Positions 47,085 to 56,031 of a stretch of DNA of 56,031 bases are shown piece by piece. The notes beneath the pieces are model-generated. The model was not told where the DNA came from. It made no database searches and saw only the letters and a program-made list of their open reading frames with translations. Every line of letters begins with the position of its first letter. Position 1 is the stretch's first letter. A program made the translations under genes and the position numbers. Origin of the DNA: Mycoplasmopsis mucosicanis (GTDB lineage: Bacteria > Bacillota_I > Bacilli_A > Mycoplasmatales > Metamycoplasmataceae); assembly GCF_006546935.1 (NCBI RefSeq), contig NZ_SMDN01000008.1, positions 1 to 56,031 on the forward strand, in the 5' to 3' direction.

Positions 47085-48077
47085 ATGAAACAAAGATTAA
47101 TAAGCGGAATAAAACCAACTGGCGATTTAACGTTAGGAAATTACATTGGAGCATTGAAAAATTTTGTCAAAATGCAAGATGATTATGATGCATATTATTT
47201 TGTTGCGGACTTACATGGACTAACTACTGGTAGCGTAAATCCAATTGAAAACAAGAAGGCACGTGAAGAAATAGTTGCAATGTACATTGCATGTGGACTT
47301 GATCCAAACAAAGCAAACATTTTTTATCAATCACAAATTTTTGAACACGCCTATGCACAATGACTGATGACAAGCGAAGTTTCTTTAGGTGAGTTAAACA
47401 GAATGACTCAATTTAAAGACAAAAGTATAAAAATGATGCGTCAAGACAACGGTACTGAAAAAATCCCTGTTGGTTTATTGATGTATCCTGTCTTGATGGC
47501 TGCTGATATTTTGATTTATAACGCGGATGTTGTACCTATTGGAGAAGATCAAAGTCAACATATGGAACTTACACGTACAATTGCATCAAGACTCAACAAA
47601 AATTACAAAACAAATTTCAAATTACCTAAAGGCATAATTCCACCAGTAGGCGCTCGAGTAAAATCATTGAGTGATCCAAGCGTAAAAATGTCAAAAAGCG
47701 ACAAAAGTTCAAAGGGAACAATTTACTTACACGATGATCCAGATGTTGCATACAAAAAAATAATGAAATCAGTTACCGATTCAGAGAATAAGGTTTATAT
47801 TGCAGAGCATAAATTAGGAGTTGTTAATTTACTCAATATTTATGCAGCTTTGTGTGACATTTCTCTTGAACAAGCTGAACAAAAATTCAAGGAAGCTAAC
47901 TATGTTGAGTTTAAAACAGCAGTTGCACAAGTAGTCAAAGATGAGTTGATAAAAATTCAAGCAAACTATCAAAATGCTAAACAAAATATTGAACAAATCA
48001 CTGCAAAAGGTGCAGAAAATGCAAAAATGATTTGTGGTCCAATAGTTGCGGATTTAGCTAAAAAAATGGGTTTTTAG
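47085..48077 (+). CDS. trpS: Tryptophanyl-tRNA synthetase
   Basis: 330 residues, normal. Charges tRNA-Trp, which in this organism must serve both UGG and UGA. Class I motifs GIKPTGDLTLGNYIGAL (TxGN form of HIGH) and VKMSKSD; the GEDQSQHMELTR substrate loop is typical. TATAAT is about 28 bases upstream and AGAGGA 5 bases upstream. thrS begins 9 bases after the stop. Confidence 0.97.
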
Positions 48078-48086
48078 GAGTTAAAA

Positions 48087-49835
48087 ATGAAAATTAACGC
48101 AGACAAATTATTAAATCATACATGCTCACATCTTTTAGGAGCAGCAGTAGAACAATTATATAAAAACGTGAAATTAGGTTTTGGACCCGCTACTGATGAA
48201 GGTTTTTATTATGATTTTGAATTTGAGCAACCTTTAAGCGACCAAGAGTTAAACAAAATTGAACGATTGATGAAAAAGCTAGCTTCACGTAATTTAGTTA
48301 CTGTTCAAATTGATGAAAGTGAATACGATTTTAGCAATAAACCATACAAAAAAGAACTTTATGATGAACTTAAAGCGCGTGGTGAAAAAATAACTTTTTA
48401 TGCATTGCAAGATCCTCTAAACAAGGAATATGTTTTTAAAGATCTTTGTGCAGGTGGACACATTGAAAATACAAAGAAACTAAAACATTTCAAACTTTTA
48501 TCATTGGCCGGTGCATATTGAAGAGGTAATTCGGATAATATTCAACTAACTCGAATTTATGGAACAGCATGAGAAAGTGCAAGTGAATTAGAAGCTTATT
48601 TAGCAATATTAAAAGATAGAAAAGAAAGAGATCATCGTAAAATAGGTAAAGACCTCAAAATTTTTGCAATGCATCCTTTAACTGGTCAAGGTTTTCCTAT
48701 TTGACTTGAAGATGGAATGTATATCCATAATGAAATTAAAAATTTAGTACTCAAAATGGACCGTAAATACGGTTTTACAGAAGTCCTTACTCCACATTTT
48801 GGAAATGAAGAACTTTATCGAATTTCAGGTCACCTAGCTCACTATAAAGATGATATGTTCGCACCTTTAATTGTTGAAAAAGAACGTTTAATACCTCGTC
48901 CAATGACTTGTCCTCACCACAATATTTGCTATGGTCTTGAAAAACGTTCATATAGAGACTTACCAATTCGTTACTCAGAACAGTCGCAATTATATAGATA
49001 TGAAAAATCTGGAGCACTAACTGGTCTAGAACGTGTACGTGGAATGCTTTTAACCGAAGGACACTTGTATGTTCGTGAAGATCAAATTTTCGAAGAAATT
49101 GTACATATGTACAAACAAATTAAAGAAACTCTCAATATCTTCAAAATAGAAATAAGCTACATTTCCCTTTCATTAAGAGATCCAGAAGACAAAGAAAAAT
49201 ATTTTGACGATGAGCAAATGTGAAATAAAAGTGAAAAAATGCTTAAAGATGCTCTTGATTCACTTGGTGTTGAGTATAAAGTTATGCAAGGTGAAGCTGC
49301 ATTCTATGGTCCAAAAATTGACATTCAAATACACACTGCCTTAGGTCATGAAATTACAGTAGCAACAATTCAACTCGACTTCTTGCAACCTTCAAAATTC
49401 AATCTAACATACACTGATGCAAGCGGTGCTGATGCTCGTCCAGTTATGATTCACAGAGGATTGATTGGTACTTATGAACGTTTTGTTGCAATTTTACTTG
49501 AACAATCAAAAGGTGTTCTTCCTTTCTGAATTGCACCTAAACAACTTACAATTATTCCAGTCAACTTAGACAAAAATATTGAATATGCACAAGAAATAAA
49601 AAATGTTTTGCACGAGTTAAATTTCAGAGTAAAAATCGATGATCGTGATGAAAGACTCAACAAAAAAATTCGTGATGCACAAACTTCAAAATCTAAAATT
49701 CAGTTAATTTTAGGTGATAATGAGCAAAATGACAAAACCATTTCATTTAGAGAATATGGACAAGATAAAACCTCAACTCTTCCTTTATCTGAATTTATTC
49801 TCTTAATTACAACCAAACGTCAAAAATATGAATAA
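48087..49835 (+). CDS. thrS: Threonyl-tRNA synthetase without the N1 (TGS) domain
   Basis: 582 residues, shorter than the ~640 of E. coli because the N-terminal TGS domain is missing, as in other mollicutes. The N2 editing domain keeps its HxxxH (HTCSH, residues about 11-15) and CAGGH motifs, so editing of Ser-tRNA-Thr looks possible. The class II core has zinc-binding Cys/His in MTCPHH, a motif 2 variant [18 protein letters not shown], and [14 protein letters not shown] as motif 3; the anticodon domain follows. Several TGA Trp codons. The downstream membrane protein gene overlaps its end by 8 bases. Confidence 0.96.
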
Positions 49836-50256
49836 AACTAGCAAATATTCACCTTTATGAGCAGTTTTTTACATTTCAATAACACAAGTTCTTCCTTTTG
49901 TATTATTTTGAAGCCGTTCAACAAATGACTTTTTAAATCAAACCATTACCAATGTAAGTATAATAATTAGTGTTCCAATTTGTATTGGTTTAGCAACAAT
50001 TTTGTGCTGTATTTTATTAATTTGATTAAAACTTTTACCTTTCAAAAGCATTAATTTTGTTGTTCCTTTCGCGCTACTTTTTAACATAATAATACTCACT
50101 TCCTTATCATCTTTACACTTAACATGAAGGCTTTTAATTGCTTTTGCAACCACAGTAATTATGAGTATTTCAATGAATTTATTGACTGCTCGTATTGATT
50201 TTGGACTTTATATTTCTCAAAAAAATAAATTAAAAAAAGTCAAAGAAAATAAGTAA
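49828..50256 (+). CDS. Small multi-pass membrane protein of unknown function
   Basis: 142 residues with four hydrophobic helices and a Lys-rich C-terminal tail; no recognised family. It overlaps the last codons of thrS in another frame (ATG inside the CAAAAATATGAA stretch), so it depends on thrS translation. Trp codons are TGA. Any link to tRNA charging is only positional. Confidence 0.7.
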
Positions 50257-50272
50257 TTTATTGAAATATCAT

Positions 50273-50407
50273 ATGTTGGTTAACGAAAATAATGTCGTTT
50301 ATCTTGCTGAAGCATATGAAACACAAGATACTGATGAAATAATCACAAAAATGTTCAATTTACCACTTAATTCTGCTTCAAGCAATGAACAAAAAAACAA
50401 CTTATAA
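50273..50407 (+). CDS. Possible 44-residue small protein
   Basis: An acidic ORF beginning MLVNENNVVYLAEAYET, running into the operon terminator, whose stem contains its stop codon. No Shine-Dalgarno and no homology recognised. It lies 16 bases after the membrane protein. Could be a real small gene, a remnant, or chance. Confidence 0.3.
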   Translation: MLVNENNVVYLAEAYETQDTDEIITKMFNLPLNSASSNEQKNNL

Positions 50408-50427
50408 ATAAGATAAGTTGTTTTTTT
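50394..50427 (+). terminator. Bidirectional terminator between thrS operon and the IdeS-like gene
   Basis: ACAACTTAT/ATAAGTTGT stem, loop of seven, with seven T after it on the plus strand and seven T on the minus strand too. The genes on both sides converge here. Confidence 0.85.
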
Positions 50428-51826
50428 ATTGCTTTTTATCAATCTTTTTGAAATAATCCTGTCAAAATGAAGTACCTAGACCAAATGTGTAAATATCTAG
50501 CGCTTCAGTCTCATTATTCTTTTTAGCACCTATATAAATCTTATCTTTTGCTGCATTAAAGTCTACTTTATAACGTTTTATAGCAAGTCTTTTCTCTATA
50601 CCATTTTCTTTAAATTTTGCAAACGGGTCATCAGAATCTGTTACATAGATAGCCTTCAAAATACCATCTTTATCAAAATCAGCACCTCAAATATTGATGA
50701 TGTGATTTACAACTACTGAACCATAAGTATGTGAAATTCCTAACGGTGTGTTAGATAAAATTTCTTTTTTTAGTTTATCACTCAAATATTTTGCATCTGA
50801 ACCGTTTCTAAAAGAATATTTATTTGAAAGAATATTGCTTCCAAAAACATCTTTAAAGAAGCCTTTTCAATTAGCATCTTCTCTTCAATCTCTTGGATTG
50901 TTTTGTATTTGTGACTTACCACCTTTACGAAAATATCGATATCCATTAATTAATTCATCAAATAATTTAAAGGGAGTAACAAAACCTTTTCCAGTTCTTT
51001 TATCTGCTTCACCACCATAATCACTTTTAATTCATTCGAATAATTTACTATCATCTCTGTATGTTTTTATGCCATCGCCGCCTTGACGCTCTATAAATAT
51101 ATTTAAGTTTCTAAAATCAATTGTTATATCACTAGTTGAATTTTTAAATGAAATTACACCTTTTTTGTCATCTATGCTTAAATACTTATCTAAATATTCT
51201 TTATTTTGAATACTTCAATAATGCAAAGCATTTACAACAACAATAGCACCACAAAGAAAATTATCTCCACGTCCAAATTCTTTATTTATATCAAATCAGC
51301 CTTCATCACGATTGTTGTGTCCATATACTCATGTATCAATTTCGTCATTTTCATCAATAAAGTGTGTAAATTCACTGAAATTTGGCTTTACATCTTTTAA
51401 AAATAATGTCTTAACTACACCTTCTTTTTCAAGAAATTTACCTAAATTTGTATTTTTTATTTCCTTAGTTCTATTATTTAAACGATCATTCTGTGGTTCT
51501 AATTTTCTGTCTTCAGTTAAAGGCGGTTTTGTATTGTCTTTATTGTTATTTTTTATACCTGGAGTCAGTTTTAATGCATCAATAATCTCTTTTTGTTGCT
51601 CACTATTACCTTGTTTTATACCTGGAGTTAGTTTCAATGCATCGATAATCTCTTTTTGTTGCTCACTATTACCTTGTTTTATACCCGGAGTTAGTTTTAA
51701 TGCATCAATAATATCTTTTTGATTTGAATTAGTTTCTTTATCAACACAAGACACAGCAGTCGATGTCGTTGACAACGAAATGATTGGAACTGCTATATTT
51801 AATATTAATTTACATTTTTTGTTCAC
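50426..51826 (-). CDS. Surface lipoprotein with IdeS/Mac-1-like cysteine protease domain (family C66)
   Basis: 466 residues from the GTG chosen here. Signal peptide with lipobox TAVSC (Cys27), a segment of 21-residue repeats (about 36-92), a polar linker, then from about residue 165 a domain matching streptococcal IdeS, the secreted protease that cuts IgG in the hinge. All catalytic positions are in place: Lys182 and Cys192 (GWFDINKEF then DNFLCGAI, same 10-residue spacing as Lys84/Cys94), His375 (NHIINIWGADFD) and Asp397 (LKAIYVTDSD), again the same 22-residue spacing as His262/Asp284. IdeS itself is not a lipoprotein. Start: GTG at 51826 has GAGGTG 6 bases upstream; an in-frame GTG three codons earlier overlaps that site. 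IgG as substrate is inference. Confidence 0.88.
51554..51722 (-). repeat. 63-bp tandem repeats in the IdeS-like lipoprotein gene
   Basis: Units start at 51554, 51617 and 51680 with exact 63-base periodicity and only a few substitutions; the third is incomplete. Each encodes 21 residues containing IIDALKLTPGIK and QGNSEQQKE. Being in frame, gain or loss of units changes protein length without disrupting the enzyme. Confidence 0.9.
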
Positions 51827-51898
51827 TACATTCACCTCAATAAATCTTTAACTAAATATACATTAAAATTTCAAAACTTATGATTGCAACATAAAAAT

Positions 51899-52093
51899 TT
51901 ACTTAGAAATTTGCAAAAAATTAGTTTTTATTGATAAAAAATGTGGAAAAAATCACTTTTTGCTTTTTTTAACTTGATAAATTAATTCATAATATGCTTC
52001 TTCATGAATATTTAATTCTGAAGCTTTATCAGCAATTTTAATATCAAAAATCAATCACAAAATTGTAATTATTTTGTTTTTATTTGTTTATGA
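51899..52093 (-). pseudogene. Possible decayed gene fragment
   Basis: An open minus-strand frame of about 60 codons without ATG, ending in TAA, with protein-like composition (for example IADKASELNIHEEAYYELIY). A second short open piece in another frame just upstream (IKHFLEANKKKYNFVLF) could be its continuation after a frameshift. No ribosome-binding site. Suggests a relic rather than a working gene; chance is possible in such AT-rich DNA. Confidence 0.25.
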
Positions 52094-52194
52094 ATTATTA
52101 ATAAAGACAAAATATTATTATTTAAAATAATACAAAATTATACTTTTTTTTGTTGGCTTCTAAAAAATGTTTTATGTGCAGAATTTTACCAATA

Positions 52195-52216
52195 TACACA
52201 TTTTTGAGTACTTTAA
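52195..52216 (+). repeat. Dispersed intergenic motif, copy 8
   Basis: TACACATTTTTGAGTA followed by CTTTAAG, about 140 bases upstream of map. Confidence 0.65.
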
Positions 52217-52322
52217 GACTTTTATAACAATAAAAAAATACAAATTTTGATTTTTCCCAAGAATGAACATATTAAAAATGAAAAAAACACATTACAAAAT
52301 AATTTTTTATGTTAAAATTTAA

Positions 52323-52340
52323 ATGTTATTTTTATAACAT
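52323..52340 (+). promoter_or_regulatory. Inverted repeat in the leader of the map-rplQ operon
   Basis: ATGTTAT, four T, ATAACAT, placed between a TAAAAT-like -10 box and the AAGGAAGG ribosome-binding site of map. It could be an operator or a small leader hairpin. Confidence 0.35.
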
Positions 52341-52355
52341 ATTAAGGAAGGCAAG

Positions 52356-53105
52356 ATGATTCACATTAAAAATGAATTAGAGATTACTAATATCACAAAA
52401 TCTTGCCAAATCCTGGCAGAAGTTAAACAAGTAATTTATGACTCTATAAGACCAGGTGTTTCATTAAAAGAACTGGATTCAATAGCTTTTAATGAAATAA
52501 AAAAAAGAGGTGCTAAACCCGCATTTTTAGGTTTATATGGCTTTCCGGCCACAATGTGCATCTCTGTGAATGAAGAATTGATCCATGGTATTCCAAGTGA
52601 GTACAAATTAAAAGAAGGCGATATTGTCTCTTGTGATTTAGGTTGTATTTACAAAGGAATGAATAGCGATAGCGCTTTCACTAAAGGCGTAGGAAAAATA
52701 TCGCACAGTGACCAAAAATTAATTGATGTTGCTAAAGAAGCTTTTGAAGCTGGTGTAAAAGCAATTAAACCAGGTGCGAGAGTTAGCGACATTTCATATG
52801 CAGTTGGTCAAGTAATTAAAAAAAATAAACTTTATACCCCGTCGGAATATTGCGGACATGGTATTGGTTATAATCTGCATGAAGATCCAAATGTTTTTAA
52901 TGATGGAGTTCCTGGAAAAGGACCTTTATTAAAAGACGGTATGGTTTTATGCATTGAACCAATGGTTATGCAAAAAAACGCTCGAATCAAAGTGCTTAGT
53001 GATGGTTGAACTGTTGTTAGCGCTAGCGGTTTGAACAATTCACATTATGAGCACACAGTTTTGATTCGTAATGGCAAGGGTGTTATATTGACGAAAGGAA
53101 TTTAA
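52356..53105 (+). CDS. map: Methionine aminopeptidase type I
   Basis: 249 residues. Removes the initiator Met from new proteins. The five metal ligands are recognisable: Asp in SCDLGCIYKGMNSD (both Asp), His in YCGHGIGYNLHEDP, Glu in LCIEPMV and Glu in HYEHTVLI; the substrate His is in HGIPS. One TGA Trp. AAGGAAGG is 6 bases before the ATG. infA starts on the base after the stop. Head of the map-infA-rpmJ-rpsM-rpsK-rpoA-rplQ operon, here without the usual adk upstream. Confidence 0.97.
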
Positions 53106-53321
53106 ATGGCAAAAGATGCTATTAAATTTAAAGCAATAGTTAAACAAGCCTTTTCAACCGACGAGTATGAAGTCGAACTAGAAAATGGTGTAGTAATTAA
53201 AGCTCATATTTCAGGCAAAATGCGTGTTAATCACATAAGAATATTGCCTGGTGATTCAGTGGATGTAGAAATTAGTCCATATAACTTACAACTAGGAAGA
53301 ATTATTTACAGACACAAGTAA
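53106..53321 (+). CDS. infA: Translation initiation factor IF-1
   Basis: 71 residues, a single OB fold binding the ribosomal A site during initiation. Family pattern [28 protein letters not shown] is intact. Starts directly after the map stop. Confidence 0.97.
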   Translation: MAKDAIKFKAIVKQAFSTDEYEVELENGVVIKAHISGKMRVNHIRILPGDSVDVEISPYNLQLGRIIYRHK

Positions 53322-53330
53322 GGAGAAAAC

Positions 53331-53444
53331 ATGAAAGTAAGAGCTAGTGTAAAAAGAATGTGCAAAGATTGTCGTGTTATCAAACGTAGAGGAATTATCA
53401 GAATCATCTGTGTCCAACCAAAACACAAACAAAGACAAGGATAG
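53331..53444 (+). CDS. rpmJ: Large ribosomal subunit protein bL36
   Basis: 37 residues, complete: [19 protein letters not shown] with the zinc-binding CxxC, later Cys and His ([12 protein letters not shown]). The zinc-ribbon form. AAGGAG 5 bases upstream. Confidence 0.97.
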   Translation: MKVRASVKRMCKDCRVIKRRGIIRIICVQPKHKQRQG

Positions 53445-53452
53445 GAATATAA

Positions 53453-53818
53453 ATGGCTAGAATTTTAAACATTGAAATACCAAACAATAAACGTGTAGTT
53501 GTTTCATTAACCTACATTTACGGAATTGGTCCAAGCATTGCAAAAGAAATACTTGCAAAAGCAAAAATCGACGAAAACATTAGAGTAAAAGACTTAACTG
53601 AAGAACAATTATCAGCTATCCGTGAAGCTGCTAGAGACTATCAAACTGAAGGTGATTTACACCGTGAAGTATCATTAAACATTAAACGTTTAATGGAAAT
53701 CAAATGCTACCGTGGTATGAGACACCGTAAAGGTCTACCTGTAAGAGGTCAATCAACAAAATCAAATGCTCGTACACGTAAAGGTCCTAGAAAAACAGTC
53801 GCAGGTAAGAAAAAATAA
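53453..53818 (+). CDS. rpsM: Small ribosomal subunit protein uS13
   Basis: 121 residues, complete. Hallmarks are [13 protein letters not shown] [33 protein letters not shown] and the basic tail [17 protein letters not shown] that contacts tRNA. Upstream AGGAATAT serves as a weak ribosome-binding site. Confidence 0.97.
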   Translation: MARILNIEIPNNKRVVVSLTYIYGIGPSIAKEILAKAKIDENIRVKDLTEEQLSAIREAARDYQTEGDLHREVSLNIKRLMEIKCYRGMRHRKGLPVRGQSTKSNARTRKGPRKTVAGKKK

Positions 53819-53834
53819 TTAGAAGGAGTAAATA

Positions 53835-54236
53835 ATGGCTACAAATACAAAAGTTAAAAAAACTAAAAAAAGATTAGTAGTTAATGGTATCGCACACATT
53901 CACTCAACTAACCAAAACACAATTGTTACCTTCACTGACGAACAAGGAAACGTAGTTGCATGATCTTCATCAGGGGCTATTGGTTATAAAGGTTCTAAGA
54001 AAAAAACACCTTATGCTGCAGGTTTAGCCGCTCAAGCTGCTACCGAATCAGCTAAAGAACGTGGAATGAAATCAGTTAGAGTTGAACTTAAAGGTTTAGG
54101 TGCTGGTAAAGATGCTGCACGTAAACAAATTGAAGTTTCAGGTATCACAGTTACTGAAATTAAGGATGTTACACCTGTACCACATAACGGTACAAGACCT
54201 CCAAAACGTGTTCTTAAACGCGAAAAAATGAGATAG
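53835..54236 (+). CDS. rpsK: Small ribosomal subunit protein uS11
   Basis: 133 residues. Core motifs [34 protein letters not shown] and the C-terminal [16 protein letters not shown] are intact. One TGA Trp before SSSG. AAGGAG precedes the ATG. Confidence 0.97.
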
Positions 54237-54260
54237 TTAAACCTAAGGAGATAAATTAAT

Positions 54261-55280
54261 ATGGAAAAAATGGCCAAATTAAGCTACACACAAGTTGAAA
54301 CTATTAATTCAAGTGCTAAAGATATTAATACAACAACTTTTGCAATTAAACCTCTTGAAAGAGGTTTTGGTCAAACAATTGCAGTACCTCTAAGAAGAGT
54401 TTTATTATCAAATATCACATCATTAGCGATGTTTGCTATAAAAGTTGAGGGTGTAGAACATGAATTTGAAAACATTAATGGTGTAGTTGAAGATGTTACA
54501 TCATTAATTATGAATTTACGTAAAGTTAGATTCCAATACAAACCTGAATTAGTTGGTGATGATGAAATAATTAAAGTTGTCTTGAAAGCTGATCAACCTG
54601 GAAGCGTGACTTCAAGAAACTTAGAAATCGTTAACTCAAACATTGAAATTACATCTAAATCAGTTCATATCGCTACTATAAGTGCAAAAGGTTCATTACA
54701 TTTAGAAATGTTCCTAAAAGCTGGTAGAGGATATGTTTCAAGTGACAAAAACAAAAAATTTGTAAGTTCTACAAACTTTTTAAGTCGTATTCAATCAAGC
54801 ATCAAAAAAGGTGCAATTATAGCTACAGATTCAAATTTTAGTCCAATTGAAAATGTAAGTTATAGTGTTTCAGAACTAAACTCTGCATCACACGACATTG
54901 AAGAAAAATTAGAATTCAACATAACAACAGATGGAACTGTAGGAGCAAAACAAGTTATTCAACAAGCATGTGAAATCCTAGTAGCTCACTTTAAAGTTAT
55001 TGGAAATGTTGATGAAATGGCACTTGAAAATGTTTTCAAAAACGATGTAAAAGAAAAAGAAATTGAAAAAGAAGAAAACGATTTAGATATCAACCAACTA
55101 AACTTATCAGTTCGTTCATTGAACGCTCTAAGAAGAATTGGAAAAGTAACTTTATCTCAAGTTGCTGAAATGACATATGAACAACTTGAAAATACAAAAA
55201 ACTTAGGTAAAAAATCTCTAGATGAAATTGTCGCAAAACTAAAAGAATATGATTACGAATTAAGCAAAGGAGATGAATAA
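54261..55280 (+). CDS. rpoA: DNA-directed RNA polymerase subunit alpha
   Basis: 339 residues. Assembles RNA polymerase. N-terminal domain PLERGFGQTIAVPLRRVLLS and HEFENINGVVEDVT, with the second half carrying the beta/beta' contacts; C-terminal domain with helix-hairpin-helix (LSVRSLNALRRIG ... LGKKSLDEI) that binds UP elements. AAGGAG lies 10 bases before the chosen ATG; an ATG three codons later is too distant. Confidence 0.97.
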   Translation: MEKMAKLSYTQVETINSSAKDINTTTFAIKPLERGFGQTIAVPLRRVLLSNITSLAMFAIKVEGVEHEFENINGVVEDVTSLIMNLRKVRFQYKPELVGDDEIIKVVLKADQPGSVTSRNLEIVNSNIEITSKSVHIATISAKGSLHLEMFLKAGRGYVSSDKNKKFVSSTNFLSRIQSSIKKGAIIATDSNFSPIENVSYSVSELNSASHDIEEKLEFNITTDGTVGAKQVIQQACEILVAHFKVIGNVDEMALENVFKNDVKEKEIEKEENDLDINQLNLSVRSLNALRRIGKVTLSQVAEMTYEQLENTKNLGKKSLDEIVAKLKEYDYELSKGDE

Positions 55281-55281
55281 A

Positions 55282-55644
55282 ATGGCAAATCCAACACAAA
55301 TTTACAGTCGTGATACAAAATGAAGAAAAGGTGTGATGCGTACATTGGTTAGCGAATTATTCGCACATGGTCGTATCACTACAACTTTAACTCGTGCTAA
55401 AGAACTACGTCGTCATGCTGAAAAATTAATAACAAAAGCAAAAAAACCAACACTTGCAAATCGTCGTGCAGTTGCTGCTGTTCTTCGTCCAACTCTTGTT
55501 AATAAAGAACAAAACGTTTTAAAATACTTATTCGACACAATTGCGCCTAAATATGCTACAAGAAACGGTGGATACACACGTATTTATAAACTTGTTGCTC
55601 GTCAAGGTGACTCTGCACAAATGGCTATTATTGAACTAGTTTAA
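55282..55644 (+). CDS. rplQ: Large ribosomal subunit protein bL17
   Basis: 120 residues, complete: [30 protein letters not shown] and [26 protein letters not shown]. Starts one base after the rpoA stop. In relatives the ecfA1-A2-T genes usually follow; here the operon ends in a terminator and an interrupted gene. Confidence 0.97.
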
Positions 55645-55671
55645 TTCCTTTATTCTTTAATTACTATACTC

Positions 55672-55703
55672 AAAAATGACCTTATAGGTCATTTTTTTTA
55701 ACT
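55672..55703 (+). terminator. Terminator of the map-rplQ operon
   Basis: AAAAATGACCT/AGGTCATTTTT stem, loop of three, eight T. The first arm is joined to TATACTC, a half-copy of the dispersed motif. Confidence 0.85.
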
Positions 55704-55754
55704 CAAAACTAAATGAATATAACATTTACACTATTAATGTATACTTATAATAAT

Positions 55755-55934
55755 ATGTCAAAAAATAATAAGTTATTTTCACTTGAACACTTTTTCAAAT
55801 ACAATCTCGCAAGTCAAAAAACTATTCAAATTCCTTCATTGCATTTAAACAAAAAGAGTTTAACCTGCGTTTCCCACTTTAAGTATAAAAGTAGAGCCCT
55901 CTGTGGCTCTATATTTTTATTTATAAAAATATAA
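55755..55934 (+). pseudogene. Gene truncated by the right-hand inverted repeat element
   Basis: An ORF beginning MSKNNKLFSLEHFF with TATAAT three to eight bases upstream. After 36 codons it crosses exactly into the 169-base repeat, so its last 23 codons (including SHFKYKSRALCG) come from the element. The natural C-terminus is not in this window. No family recognised for the short remaining part. Confidence 0.4.
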
Positions 55935-56031
55935 AAATATATATTTTTTATACTTATATACTTAAATGTGGTATAATTAATATATGAAAGTTAAAAAAGA
56001 ATTGGTTTCAAGACAATGAAGAGTTTCAAAT
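55863..56031 (+). repeat. Right copy of the 169-bp terminal inverted repeat (probable insertion-sequence end)
   Basis: Starts ACCTGCGTTTCCCAC, then a 7-bp hairpin TAGAGCC/GGCTCTA, AT tract, TATAAT and an outward ORF; it mirrors positions 1-169. The loop sequence differs between copies while the stem is kept, as expected for two functional copies. Confidence 0.75.
55984..56031 (+). CDS. Outward-reading partial gene, possible transposase N-terminus (right copy)
   Basis: The same 16 codons (MKVKKELVSRQW and four more) as at the left edge, running off the window. Leaderless start behind TATAAT. Confidence 0.5.

Larger units (their letters stand above)
51836..52322. other. Long AT-rich gap upstream of the IdeS-like gene and map
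   Basis: About 500 bases without a clear gene. It contains the promoter region of the IdeS-like gene (weak TATATT box), possible decayed coding sequence on the minus strand (51899-52190), one dispersed motif copy, and the map promoter. Confidence 0.5.

Overview
This 56 kb window is from a mollicute, most likely a fermentative member of the Hominis-group mycoplasmas (Mycoplasmopsis/Metamycoplasma type). TGA must be read as tryptophan in almost every real gene. The sequence is very AT-rich, many starts lie only a few bases downstream of a TATAAT box, and the exported proteins are mostly AVSC-type lipoproteins. No rRNA, tRNA or CRISPR array was recognised. The species cannot be fixed from this sequence alone.

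Ends: the first and last 169 bases are near-identical inverted copies of one element end. Each carries a hairpin, a promoter and the first 16 codons of the same gene, reading outwards. This is what two copies of an insertion sequence at the edges of an assembly contig would look like.

0.3-10.6 kb (minus strand): a YneF-type small membrane protein, a single giant gene of 3037 codons (exported SGNH/GDSL hydrolase domain plus a tail of degenerate ~310-residue repeats), and a dCMP deaminase.

10.7-21.5 kb (plus strand): a c-di-AMP synthase/MgtE magnesium-transporter operon, then asnS, a glycosyltransferase, an RDD-like membrane protein, a PcrA helicase, an unknown anchored protein and a DegV protein.

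21.5-33.6 kb (mostly minus strand): a small unknown protein, tsf-rpsB with a structured leader, an alpha/beta hydrolase, an M13 peptidase, lon behind a CIRCE operator, a leuS whose editing domain is degenerate, and an ECF S-like gene overlapping upp.

33.8-37.3 kb: two coiled-coil lipoprotein genes, one split by an in-frame TAA, and a multi-pass membrane protein. 37.3-39.5 kb holds adk and secY.

39.8-50.4 kb (plus strand): ecfA1-ecfA2-ecfT-ligA-tpiA, pgk, then trpS-thrS with two small genes. A membrane-tethered EIIB-like protein without the phosphocysteine lies on the minus strand.

50.4-51.8 kb: the most striking gene, a surface lipoprotein whose C-terminal domain carries the complete catalytic pattern of IdeS/Mac-1 (peptidase family C66, IgG-cleaving cysteine proteases), preceded by 63-bp tandem repeats.

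52.3-55.6 kb: map-infA-rpmJ-rpsM-rpsK-rpoA-rplQ, separated from its usual partners secY-adk, followed by a gene cut by the right-hand element.

A short, partly palindromic motif (core TACACATTTTTGAGTA) recurs about nine times, always between genes and often 60-150 bases upstream of a start.
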